A stretch of DNA of 64,000 nucleotides from NCBI RefSeq assembly GCF_024139115.2, contig NC_085140.1:43742180-43806179 (forward strand). The letters run 5' to 3'. Shown here one piece after another: positions 10,440 to 19,875 of the stretch. Source of the DNA: Armigeres subalbatus. Its lineage: Eukaryota > Arthropoda > Insecta > Diptera > Culicidae. The position numbers and the translations under genes are program-made. Below the pieces are notes generated by a model. It searched no databases and was not told the DNA's origin. It saw only the letters and a program-made list of their open reading frames with translations. Position 1 is the first letter of the stretch. Every line of letters begins with the position of its first letter.

Positions 10440-11284
10440 GCCCTACGGTCCGCCCGTAGAGCGGTGTAGTAACCAGATAGTCCAGCCATGCTTTAACGGT
10501 ACCTTTCTTCACGTAACCGGACAAGTAACTTGATTTGTAATATGAAGTGTTTCTTGATGTACACGTTGATAGCATAGTCGTCATCCAGTTGGCGAGGAAG
10601 TTCGCCTACCATCTGGGCCACGTCGACTGGAATGTTGATAATTTGGCCGATAATTGCCAAACTACCTGTTGCATGTTAATGAAAATAGATTAGGAAAATC
10701 ATATATTTATTTGATGTAATAAATTTTTAAGTAAAATAACTTTTCCACAAACCTGCAGTATGCCGCAAACGACAAAACTGCATGAAATTGATCCCGTGTC
10801 TTGATCCAGTCTTATGGTGAGTGAGTCCAGCGGAGGCAAATTGGACGGAAACTTGAGATATCTAAAGCCATTTGATTGCGACAATGTGGGAATTGATCCG
10901 TGGGTCAGACTTGTTGGACACGTAGCACACGCCGGAAATCCTTCCACCGTTTCTAAATAATTTGTCGTAAGTAACACGGTAGCATTTGAGTTGGAGATTG
11001 GTTTCAAATCATTTATGAACCAGATTCCAGCACACACATCACATGCGCAACCATTTGGAAGAGCGACAGTAGACACGTTTTCTTCAACGTCACCACGCTC
11101 ATCATCGACATCTGCTCTTGCGGACTGCATCACAACATTTTCACCGGCGTCGAAATCTTCATGATCAGAGTTAACAACTGTATCAGCATGGATTAAGTTG
11201 AATTCTACTCGAAGAAATTGTAACACGGGAACATTAATCCTTATTGACAGACAGATATACATAATTGACAGATGCATTCGCATT
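10440..11284 (-). pseudogene. Helitron-encoded protein fragment (DUF6570-like region)
   Basis: The minus strand encodes a Cys pair (CACDVCAGIWF), a second (ACATCPTSL..G.IPTLSQSNGF), then FPSNLPPLDSL. After a gap come IIGQIINIPVDV..MVGELPRQLDDDYAINVYIKK and, in another frame, YLSGYVKKGTVKAWLDYL. This order is that of the cysteine-rich region preceding the Rep domain in insect Helitron proteins, as recalled for the DUF6570 family. The gap 10666-10752 has minus-strand splice signals (CTGCAG|GTTTGT ... GCAACAG|GT), so it may be an 87-nt intron. No Rep HUH motif or helicase domain remains. The plus-strand region 10100-10440 just beyond is unassigned and could be a LINE remnant. Confidence 0.75.
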
Positions 11285-11406
11285 TAAAAGGACTGCACCA
11301 AGTACAATAAGACATGTAAAAACATAAAAGATTAAATGAAAACTTATGGCCAAGCGTACTATAAACAACAATAGCATAATAGTATAAAATTCAAGTAGCA
11401 TGTGTA

Positions 11407-12116
11407 TTAGGGTGGCTCAAATTAGTATGGGAAAAACTTTTTTCAACTTTTTTGATGGGCCGCCCTCTTATTCGGTTCTATTAGATGCCCTGATGCTCTG
11501 GACAAAATTTCAGCCAAATCGGTCAACGTTTGGGCGGTTCTACACTAGTTGGAAATTTATATGCAAAAATGTATGCAGAAACATCCAAAAACAGTGAATT
11601 GCAGTTGGACGGCACAAATTACGATGAAGAACTATGATAATCATTCAGATCTTGAAGAATTTAATACAGAATGTTATGCAGAAAACCGCGAGAACATTAG
11701 AGTTTGCCCGGCTAAGTTATTAGCATTTCTCTGGAGTGGGGTTTGAGCAAATTTCGTTTCTTTTACCTTTGAAAAGAAATAAATTCACCCCTACAACACT
11801 CCAGTAAAATGCTAATATCTTTGCCTAATAAATTCTAATCTTCTCGCGGTTTTCAGCATAACATTCTGTATTTAATTCTGCAAGAACTGAATGAGTATCA
11901 TGATTCTTGATCGTAAATTGTGCCGTCCAACTGGAAATCACTGTTTTTGGATGTTTCTGCATACATTTTTGCATATAAACTTCCATCGAGTTTAGCACCG
12001 CCCAAACTTTGACCGATTTGGCTGAAAATTGTCCAGAGCATCAGGGCATCAAATAGAACCGAACAAGCGGGCGGCCCATCAAAAAATTTGAAAAAGTGTT
12101 TTTTGAGCCACCCTAA
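11407..12116. mobile_element. 710-bp foldback MITE, TA-flanked
   Basis: It starts TTAGGGTGGCTCAAA and ends TTTGAGCCACCCTAA. The two halves are inverted copies of about 300 bp, so most of the element is palindromic. TA lies at 11405-11406 and 12117-12118. There is no coding content. Confidence 0.8.
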
Positions 12117-12123
12117 TATTTAT

Positions 12124-12470
12124 ACAAAACACACTATCTCAGTCTCAGCTCAAACTTCTCCAATGTAATATGATGGTTATGATAAGAACCAATTTGTTTT
12201 CCACAATACGCCTATCCAATCACAAGCAGCAACACAGCTTATGATTTGTACTTTGAAAAATATTTGTCTCGGCTTAATTTTCTCTCGTGTGAAATTATGA
12301 TTCTGAAAAGAACCCATTTGTTTTCAGTAATGCACCTTCCCAATCACAAGCAGAAACAAACAAAACCGAAGCAGAATCTAGAGAAAATGTCATTTCATTG
12401 CCACTGATCCCAATGTCAGCTACTCGATAAGTTACCGCTAAAACGCGATAGACACCATCCATGCGAGTCA
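12124..12470 (-). repeat. Histone-3'-end-like repeats, group 1
   Basis: On the minus strand, GGTTCTTTTCAGAATC (12299-12314) is close to the histone mRNA 3' stem-loop, with loop TTTC and six-base stem allowing G-U. It is followed by a purine-rich stretch (ACGAGAGAAAATTAAG), like a histone downstream element. A more decayed copy lies at 12175-12190. They occur beside an H2B pseudogene. Confidence 0.5.
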
Positions 12471-12517
12471 ATTTTTGCAGCATCCCCCTCCAAAGTGCGC
12501 TTGCGCTGCTTCCGACG

Positions 12518-12773
12518 CCAAGCGATAATAATGTGCACTTTGAAGAAGTAAAAGAAGAAGAAGAAGAGTCCCTGGTTATGTACGATAGCACTGACATCGA
12601 ACAAAAGAAAGGCGGTGCAAGCAAGCCGATGCCAAGCGATTATGATCTGCACTTTGAAGAAGTAAAAGAAGAAGAAGAAGAAGAAGAAGAAGAAGAGGGG
12701 GAAGAAGAGGCCCTGGTTATGTACGAAAGCACTGGTATCGAACGAAAGAAAGGCGGAGCAAGCAAGCCGATGC
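12518..12773. repeat. Tandem duplication with (GAA)n expansion
   Basis: Two units (12518-12635 and 12636-12773) share AAGCGAT..TATG/AATG, GCACTTTGAAGAAGTAAAAG, a GAA run, CCTGGTTATGTACGA and GGCGGNGCAAGCAAGCCGATG. The second unit has a longer GAA tract. The tract makes an acidic open frame on + that is probably not a protein. Confidence 0.65.
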
Positions 12774-12871
12774 CAATGATACGGCCCCATGCAAACGTAT
12801 TCTGACCAGCCGAAGTCTGGTTTTCTCGGAAAATCAGCAGGACAATTGCATCGCGGCACCAACTAGACATC

Positions 12872-13100
12872 ACCGGCGGTGGAAAAGCTGCGGAGAAGGC
12901 CACAGCAATGATGGTTGCTACGGGCGGAGACAGCAACGATAATTGCTACGAGCGGCGGCAGCAAGGCTCAGAAAAACATCATCAAGGGCGTCTCATTGAA
13001 GGCGTCGAGCATTATTAACAGCCTCGTAAACGACATCTTCGTGCGTGTCGAGCTGGCCAAGCCCGCCGTTTCGGATGGTTCCAAAGTCGTCACCAAGTAA
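12872..13100 (+). pseudogene. Histone H2B pseudogene
   Basis: Blocks of H2B appear in order: an N-terminal GGGKAAEKA (12872-12901), a 60-nt unrelated insertion, KAQKNIIKG (from 12963), then VSLKASSIINSLVNDIF, which equals the core around SSKAMSIMNSFVNDIF, and ELAKPAVSDGSKVVTK, which equals GELAKHAVSEGTKAVTK. The central YIYKVLKQVHPDTG segment and the alpha-3 region (from RIA to LLLP) are deleted. TAA (13098-13100) replaces the Tyr codon of the final KYTSSK. Codon usage is GC-rich at third positions, as in histone genes. It is clearly H2B-derived and non-functional. A decayed histone stem-loop follows at 13146. Confidence 0.85.
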
Positions 13101-13145
13101 GTCAGCTCCTAATGAATGAACGAGGAAGTAGCTTTACTTAAAACG

Positions 13146-13184
13146 GCCCTTTTCAAGGCCACAGTCTCACTCAAAGAGGAGAGG
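13146..13184 (+). terminator. Decayed histone mRNA 3' stem-loop and downstream element
   Basis: GGCCCTTTTCAAGGCC (13146-13161) is the histone 3' stem-loop with one stem mismatch. It lies 46 nt after the H2B pseudogene stop, and a purine-rich CAAAGAGGAGAGG (13172-13184) sits where U7 snRNA would pair. The position matches functional histone genes, which shows the pseudogene came from a genomic gene copy and not a processed mRNA. Confidence 0.75.
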
Positions 13185-13199
13185 AATTTTCGTATCGCG

Positions 13200-13960
13200 C
13201 ACGCCGGAAATCAAAATTTTGAAAAAAATTTCCACTACTGATGTCACTGTCAGCCAATTTATGATTTGCCGCTGGAACACGATAGACGTCATCCATTCTA
13301 ATACATTGTTTTGCAACGCCTCCATGCAAGGAGCGCATGAGCTGCTACCGACAAAGAATTTTGTACATTACCAAGTGATTATGATTTGCATTTTTTGCAG
13401 ATTTTTTTCTCGGCTCAACCTTCTATCGTGTAAAAAGATGATTTTGTTTCCAATGACGCGCCTTTTCAATAATAAACAGCAAGTATACCGGAGTCAACAT
13501 CTTGGGAAAAACTCATTTGACTGCTAATGCAACTCAATGAGACGTCATCATTGTTTACTTCCGGCACTTTTACTGCTATCTATTCCAACTTTCTACCGTC
13601 ACCAAGCGGTTATGATGTGCACTTTGAAGAAAATATTTCGACTCTACCTTCTCTTGTGTACAATGGTAGATTTGAGAAGAATCGATTTTGATCCACAATG
13701 CGCCTTTCTAATCATTCATACCAAACAAACGATAGTCCGTATCTTGCGTAAAAATTTCTATTTTTCTGCTAAATAGCCACTAGTAAGAAAACATTTTCAG
13801 TGGCTCCACTGGTATCCGGGGACCGTAATCGATGCCATTTGTGTAATCAACTCTTTCGTCTCATAAAACTTTGGTCCTGAGAAGAACCGATTTTCTTTCC
13901 AAAATGCGCCACTAACAGTAACTAAACGATAGTCCGAAGATTGTTGCTTTTGGCGATGGC
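13200..13960 (-). repeat. Histone-3'-end-like repeats, group 2
   Basis: At least three decayed units with the layout GCGCAT.. / stem-loop-like / purine-rich / CTTCAAAGTGCA..CATAA read on the minus strand. Stem-loop remnants are at 13669-13683 and 13873-13888 (GGTTCTTCTCAGGACC). The unit near 13430 has lost the stem-loop. Confidence 0.5.
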
Positions 13961-15909
13961 CTCTTGATGTTCCACTTTCTGCTGAGACTGCTGCTCATCG
14001 TTGTGCCCGCTCTCCGAGAAAATTTAATTGAACTGAGGATTGGAGTCGAGCCCGTAAGTTGCACGATTTTGATGTCTGTGCTTGCGATGCACATACGCGA
14101 TTGGTTGGTTTACCGATTTTCAGTGCCTAGTAAAATTCAATTTTTCAATAGTTTAGCACCTTGAATGCATTTTTTCGATAGTTGAGCAAAATCTTAAAGA
14201 GTTTGTCGATCGATTAACACCAAAATCTTTAAAATCGGTTGATAGGCGGCTGAGTTATTAGCCCATACTTCCTGACCCCTTTTCGTGACGGTCTCAGATT
14301 TGAAACTGCAGAATGACCCCCCTATGTTCCGGAAAGACGTAATCCTACGTCAAAAAGAACTTAAAATACTTTTTCTAATCATATTTATTTAATACACCGA
14401 GTAATGAACACAAAACTAGAGCAGATATTGCATACTTTCATGCCCTGTCATGGAACAAATATTTTTTGAGATTTTTGTAGCATGCTATTCATGCTTCGCG
14501 TTTCTTTAGAAATTGAAAGTGGCCGCACAAAGCAGAAACAATCATTCCGAATAATTGCGTGATCGTTGTACCCACTTCTCAATACAAGCACGCACTAAGT
14601 AATTCATTTACCAGCCGCACAAAGCAAAACACATGATTTCGGATGTTCACGCGATCATTCTGCGTCCAGTACAAAACACGAACAAATTTGCTCAGCACTG
14701 ATTTTTTCACTTTCTAATTAGTTTACTCGCTCGCACAGCAGAACCGGACATTTCGACTTTCCAGGAAGTTGCTTTGTTCGTCTAAATTATCTATGCCCAT
14801 GCCCATCACCAAGACATCGGGTGCAAGGCTTCTTCTTATGTTGCCTACAGCTGGAGAAGTTTTGTGGCAAGACAAGACAAGGCAAGACACGGTGCTAGCG
14901 CTGTTTCATTTGTGATCAGCTCTTGCGTTTCGACTGGCTCATCGGGACCATCTCTTCTTGAAATCATTTGTTTAGAAAAGATAAGCATTTTTGTTTTTCT
15001 CAGAAAGAAGGCTCCATATGTATGATACCAAATGGCAGTTTCGAGTCTACTTAATTTGAATGCCCTGCCATGCAAGCCGGAGGCTTATCATTCTTTCGAT
15101 CAAGTGAATTCGTGGTTGACGTTTGTTCTTAACCACCTAGATCTCAATCCCAAGGCGTATAACAACCCGTGTTGATAGGATGCTTGGTCTGTGAAATGGC
15201 CGTTCCCAAAGACTATGGGGTACCACGGAGCCCCAACGGTTAGCTATCCCTTACCGCATTATAAAGCGTTATGGCGTAGTAAATTTTGTTTTTCGTGGTA
15301 CTTGTAGGAGCAACAATTATGTCGAAATGATTATGTACACCTGTTATAGATCTATTATAGGGCCAGTACAGAGCTTGTTACCTCAGAGATGACATTATAG
15401 TTTCACGCACGGCATATTCAAATGCTTATGGTTACTTTCGTGATAATGCGCAAAAATGTTCTTCGTATGAAAAGCTGACAGAAAAAGCGCTGGATGATTG
15501 AGTTTAGGTCAGAATCAGGATACTGTGATTTAATTACGACGCAGTTACACGAGTCGCAGTTGACTACCCTTTAGCAATCGAAAAGTTACAAATTGTAGAT
15601 GGGATCGTCAGTATGTCCGCTGGGCATAAACCAACCACTTCAAGCCTGTTTCAAGTGCTTTGATAACCACCATACAATCTTTGCATGGAAAGGACCAGAC
15701 TATAAGGCCGTAATGGTCACACTTGTCAAGCTGTTCCGAGGTGCTTTATATGTGGTGATGTGGGTAAAACTGTCCGGTCCTAAGAGCGGCTCAGGCATAC
15801 AACTTACAAGTAGCAAGCCATATGTTGAAAAGTCGTTTGGCCGAATGGTTGAAAAAAAAAATCCCCCACTTTTATGAATATTCTAAGACCTATTTTCACG
15901 CTCCCTCCC
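13961..15909. other. Intronic sequence, no gene recognised
   Basis: No family motif, long TIR or tandem array was recognised. The ORF-like stretches are short and unsupported. CCGCACAAAGCA occurs twice about 110 bp apart (near 14522 and 14613), a weak local duplication. Confidence 0.4.
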
Positions 15910-16312
15910 TAAGCAGTTATTGTTGTTGTCAGATGTCCTAATTAGTCTACGAAGTCTATACAGTCCAGATCTTCAGATCAACCTTCAGTTATTGATGAAT
16001 TACGAAGTCATGTGAACCCGTACTGATATAAATTTACATTCCAAATAGTTCTTACTGTTGTCATTAGTTTTAGGTAGTCTATGAATTCCATATAGCTAAG
16101 ATATTTAGATCAACCTTCGTAACGGAGACTGTTATTGAAGAATTTACAACGTGTATGGCCTCATAATTGTTAAAAGTTTGCGTTCTAAGCTGTTCTTGTT
16201 GTCATGGGTCATAGGTTCTAGGTAGTCTACGAATTCCATATGGTCAAGATCTTTAGATGAACCTCCGTAACGGAGCAAATTATTGAAGAACTAACAAGTT
16301 GTGACACACCTT
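15910..16312. repeat. Three tandem copies of a repeat of about 140 bp
   Basis: Units starting near 15913, 16046 and 16189 share GTTGTCA..., AGTCTACGAATTCCATA, AGATCAACCT..CGTAACGGAG and TTATTGAAGAA. The second and third copies are closest. There is no coding capacity. Confidence 0.65.
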
Positions 16313-16442
16313 CTTGATATATGGTTGTGTCGCGGTTCCATATCATTAAATAAAGCTTGATTCACTTAGTATTTGGCCATTTTTTTTTCAATTACTGTGG
16401 CGCCTCTGGTGGCCGTACCGAGATGTAAAATAAATCACATCG

Positions 16443-17831
16443 TTGCGGAAGGTTTGTTTAATTTATGGTGAAAGTTTCATCAGTATTAATGCTCACGTTC
16501 AAAAGTTATCGAAAATGGAACGCGAGAGATGGGAACAAATTTTGCACACTCACGTTGAAAATCCAACATGGTCAGGAGGAATGATTTCAAAGCATCTAAA
16601 ATTACCGAAATTGACTGTAAAAACTGTCAAACGTTATCGGGAAACAATATTGCTGGATCGCGTAAAACAAAACAACCGTAGAATTTAACATACGACCAGA
16701 AACTACAAGTGAAAGTTCGGAACAATTCTGGGATTTTGTGTTGAACTTAATTTTAAAATTAAAAAAACACTTTAATAAAGAATTTAAAAAAAAAAAAAAA
16801 TCTGGGATTTACTCGCTTGATTTAGCGAAATGATTCACTGCGCCGTACAGCACAGTTCAAATAATCTGTCGGCGTGAAGGTTTCAAGTCGTACACGCTAA
16901 AAATGAACTACTCAAAATTGAGTCGAATCCGACTCATTTTCATTAAAAACGGGACAACTCAAAATTTGAGTAAAAGATACTACTTCAATAAAATGATGAT
17001 TTCTCGGAAGTTAAGCTTGGCCTTCCATCAATTTTTAATACGACAGATGCGAATCAAGTTTATCTATCTATCTAAGTGCATTTTACGACAAACAGACTCC
17101 TAGTTTAAGTGCAATCATCATTTTATTGAAGTAGTATCTTTTACTCAAATTTTGAGTTGTCCCGTTTTTAATGAAAATGAGTCGGATTCGACTCAATTTT
17201 GAGTAGTTCATTTTTAGCGTGTATGATGTCAGTAAGCGTCCCAACAGGATCCTGAAACAGAACCTGGTTGCCAAACATTGCCCAAGAATGCTGGTAGAGC
17301 AAGTCCTAACGAAATACTATTGATGTATTTTGATGGGCGATAAAATAATATTAAAATAGACTTTTAACCTTGCCAAACGGAAGAGTAATGCCCCAGGAAA
17401 ATTCAAATATGTCTATGCAGGCAAGATTGCCCACAAATTGATGGTATGTCGAAGCATCTGCTGTGGAAAGAAAACTAAAGTTTTCATCACTGGAACGACT
17501 ATAAATGGGCAAATATACATGGAGGAGTGTCTTCAGAAGCGATTTTTGCCATCCATTCAATCACACGACTGTCCGGTGTTGCTTTGGCCTGACTTAACAA
17601 GCTGTCATTACAGACGGGATGCAATGGAATGGTATGAACCGAATAATAATGACGCTATTGATAAAACTATCAACCCACCAAAATGCCCAAATTTTCGTCC
17701 CAACGATCCATTTTGGCAATTATCAGAGGGAAACTTAAGAAATGGTGCTAAACAATCAGAAAACTATCTTATATGGATAAGTGGTGTGAAAAAATGGCAA
17801 ATCAAGTTGACCGTTCTACTGTGCAAAAAAT
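16443..17831 (+). pseudogene. DD37E transposase pseudogene, split by a MITE
   Basis: The N-terminal helix-turn-helix region (MERERWEQILHTHVENPTWS, 16515 on, through SKHLKLPKLTVKTVKRYRE) is followed by remnants around GFKS|YDVSKRPNR, a catalytic-core start (LMGDK near 17330, normally DD), then FITTGTxNGQ-like VFITGTTINGQ, ECLQKRFLP, and WPDLTSCHY with the second Asp at about 17590. Exactly 37 residues later RPNDPFW stands where the family has RPIEKFW, so the catalytic Glu is replaced by Asp. Stops and frameshifts occur at 16686, about 17310 and elsewhere. Removal of the 329-bp MITE and one TA joins SY to DVSK in frame. Confidence 0.82.
16893..17221. mobile_element. 329-bp MITE nested in the DD37E transposase
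   Basis: Terminal inverted repeats of about 110 bp are essentially perfect (CACGCTAAAAATGAACTACT...), flanked by TA at 16891-16892 and 17222-17223. Each arm carries small palindromes (ACTCAAAATTGAGT, GAGTCGAATCCGACTC). High arm identity suggests a relatively recent insertion. Confidence 0.88.
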
Positions 17832-18493
17832 AACGAGTGGTATTGAGAGAAAAGTCCGAGAAGTCATCCGAAATGCCAATGAATAATTTTTCGATATTTT
17901 TTCCTTCAAAGTTTACTAAATTTCCTGTATAATAGAACCTGAACCACCTTTTTATGTACTTTTTCGGCAAAGAAATGTCTAATTCCGTGCGGCCAAATAC
18001 TAAGTGGATAAAGCTTTAAAGCAGTTTATGCCTTGGTAATGCAAAATGCGATAAAATCGAACCGAAAACGAATGAAGTATTCTATTTGATGTATTACAAA
18101 TGACATGCATCACATTCGGGCTTACTTAGTTACGCGTGAAGAGCTTAAGGTCAGGGTTTTCTTGGATAACCATAAACATATGCTATGAAGGCATTTTATT
18201 CTAAGTATCACAAAAGGTATACGATTATGATAGGAGTTCGACTGATCAGGGAAATAATGGTCGAAACGTTGGGATGAAATCAAAATTATCGCTTGATTAC
18301 TGAGACTGCATAGCCGAAACGTAGCATAACAAAAAAGTATATATTCCTTTTGAAGCAGGCCAATAGATCTCTGGTATTTCTGGTGTAGACTTCAAGTCGT
18401 GTAGACCTTACTCTAGGTATTTCTTGGATCCCCATAAACTTATAACATTAATGAATTCTATCCTTTGTATCACAAAACACAGGCCAGAAATTT

Positions 18494-18545
18494 CGGAGAC
18501 GAGCCAGCCTTGGGCTGAAAGTCTCCTAAATAACGATAAAAAAAG
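18494..18545 (+). mobile_element. Minimal hairpin retroposon, copy 1
   Basis: The insert of about 52 bp begins CGGAGACGAGCCAGCC and folds as GGAGAC/GTCTCC around AGCC-TTG-GGCT, then has an A-rich tail. It is bracketed by ACAGGCCAGAAAT (18479-18491) and ACAGGCTAGAAAT (18546-18558), a 13-bp duplication with one change. Copy 2 at 58112-58178 has the same start. Confidence 0.75.
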
Positions 18546-18675
18546 ACAGGCTAGAAATGATTTCAGATAAGCTGGTAGATCTGAGGTACTAACTCTTGGA
18601 TAACAGGATACTTTAAACTGGCGAAGGTCTGCTTAATTTTTATTCGTATATCAGCATATACCTATAGCTGTTGTT

Positions 18676-18827
18676 TTTTTTTCAAGTTCGTTCATTTGGT
18701 AGGCTCAGGCGTGTATAACACTTTATGAAGCCACGTTTCTTTGTGATATGTACAATCAATACCATCTTATTTTTAATTTAGTAAGAGAGAGATAGAAGCC
18801 AACGTACTCGTTGTGACTCGAGGTTCA
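18676..18827 (-). mobile_element. Short retroposed element with 13-bp target duplication
   Basis: The T run and ...TTCATTTGGTAGGCTCAGGC... are flanked by perfect TATAGCTGTTGTT repeats at 18663-18675 and 18828-18840. On the minus strand it ends in poly(A). Related copies are at 47768 and 63025. It is a SINE or the truncated 3' end of a LINE. Confidence 0.78.
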
Positions 18828-19099
18828 TATAGCTGTTGTTAATTTACTTGAACTACGTCTTATTTATTTGCTAGACTATTAATAATAATTCAAGATTTCT
18901 TGGCGCACTGTAAATAGAACTCCCATTTCTTACGCTGGAAATTCGATATAACGATCTCTCTTTTTACGCGCTTATTCATTTTGTGCTTCCCCTATTTTGG
19001 GCACAAAAAGAGGTTTTGCAGTAGTAGTGATTAGTAAGAAATGAGGAAGAATAAATGAGCAGAAAGAAGTTACAAGTGAGGGGGAGATATGAAATGATA

Positions 19100-19460
19100 T
19101 TTGATCAGATTTGTTCAAATTTGTTCACATTAGATTAGGTATTTTCCACAATAGGGCCGATTTTTTTATTTATTAGATCAGATTGGGTCAGATTAGGTGA
19201 GTTTTGCTCAAACTTAACTAGCTTTGTTTATATTTGAATCAGATTTTGTATTTGATAAAATCAGATTTGGTTAGATTTGATCAGATTAGATCAATGTAGC
19301 ACAGAGCAGATGAGATCAAACAAGATTTAACAAGACAACTTAGAATCTGTTTCAAAATAATGTACTATGCTTCGCTTGAAAACTTTTGCAAATTGTGTTA
19401 CAAGATTTAATCGCATACAATCAGATTTGATCATATTTGATCAAATTAGCTTAGCTATGA
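19100..19460. repeat. Degenerate GATCAGATTTGATTAGATT minisatellite, left part
   Basis: Irregular repetition of GATCAGATT/TGATTAGATTTG motifs. The same motif set resumes at 22205-23245 after the insertion block at 19.5-22.2 kb. Confidence 0.65.
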
Positions 19461-19875
19461 TTGACTACACATATCTTTGGTTTGGTCAGTCACTTTTAGT
19501 GTGCAAGTTCCAGTGGCATGTTAGTTGATGGCATCGGATATGGATTCACTCTAATGAGGGAGACGATCGTGCCATTTTTTTCTACACAGGGAGATTCACT
19601 AATAACGTAACGCAAAAAATCAACATTTTCAACATCTCCTTCCCTTTTATGTCACACTTTTTGTATGATACATCTATTTTATGTATGTATCGCTACATTT
19701 TATGCAACCCATCCCCTGCGTTATGTACTTTATGGACGCTCTCACAATGACTTCAACGAAACGACCGATTTGATTGCAGCAACCCATATATGATTAAATT
19801 TGGTCGTATATGAGTAACAGTCTCCAGTTAGCCTGGCGTGCAAAGGAGTAGGATTGCCAATCCGGAGATGGCGAG

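Larger units (their letters stand above)
16351..18018 (+). mobile_element. mariner-like DD37E (ITmD37E-type) DNA transposon
   Basis: It is 1.67 kb with terminal inverted repeats TAAAGCTTGATTCACTTAGT... and its partner ending at 18018, which match over 28 bp with three differences, including CACTTAGTATTTGGCC at 16363 and its complement at 17991-18006. Ends at TA fit mariner-type integration. It encodes the decayed transposase below and is itself interrupted by a MITE at 16893-17221. Confidence 0.8.

Noticed and set aside
12461..12805. Acidic ORF with Glu runs and a repeated GGASKPMP motif
   Set aside because: It is produced by a GAA microsatellite inside a tandem duplication next to histone-derived repeats; the frame is not supported by any family.
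13955..14165. A second histone gene remnant beyond the repeats
   Set aside because: No frame on either strand shows a histone-fold motif.
15599..15877. 92-residue ORF
   Set aside because: Composition is not protein-like, it has no motif, and it lies beside tandem repeats in AT-rich DNA.
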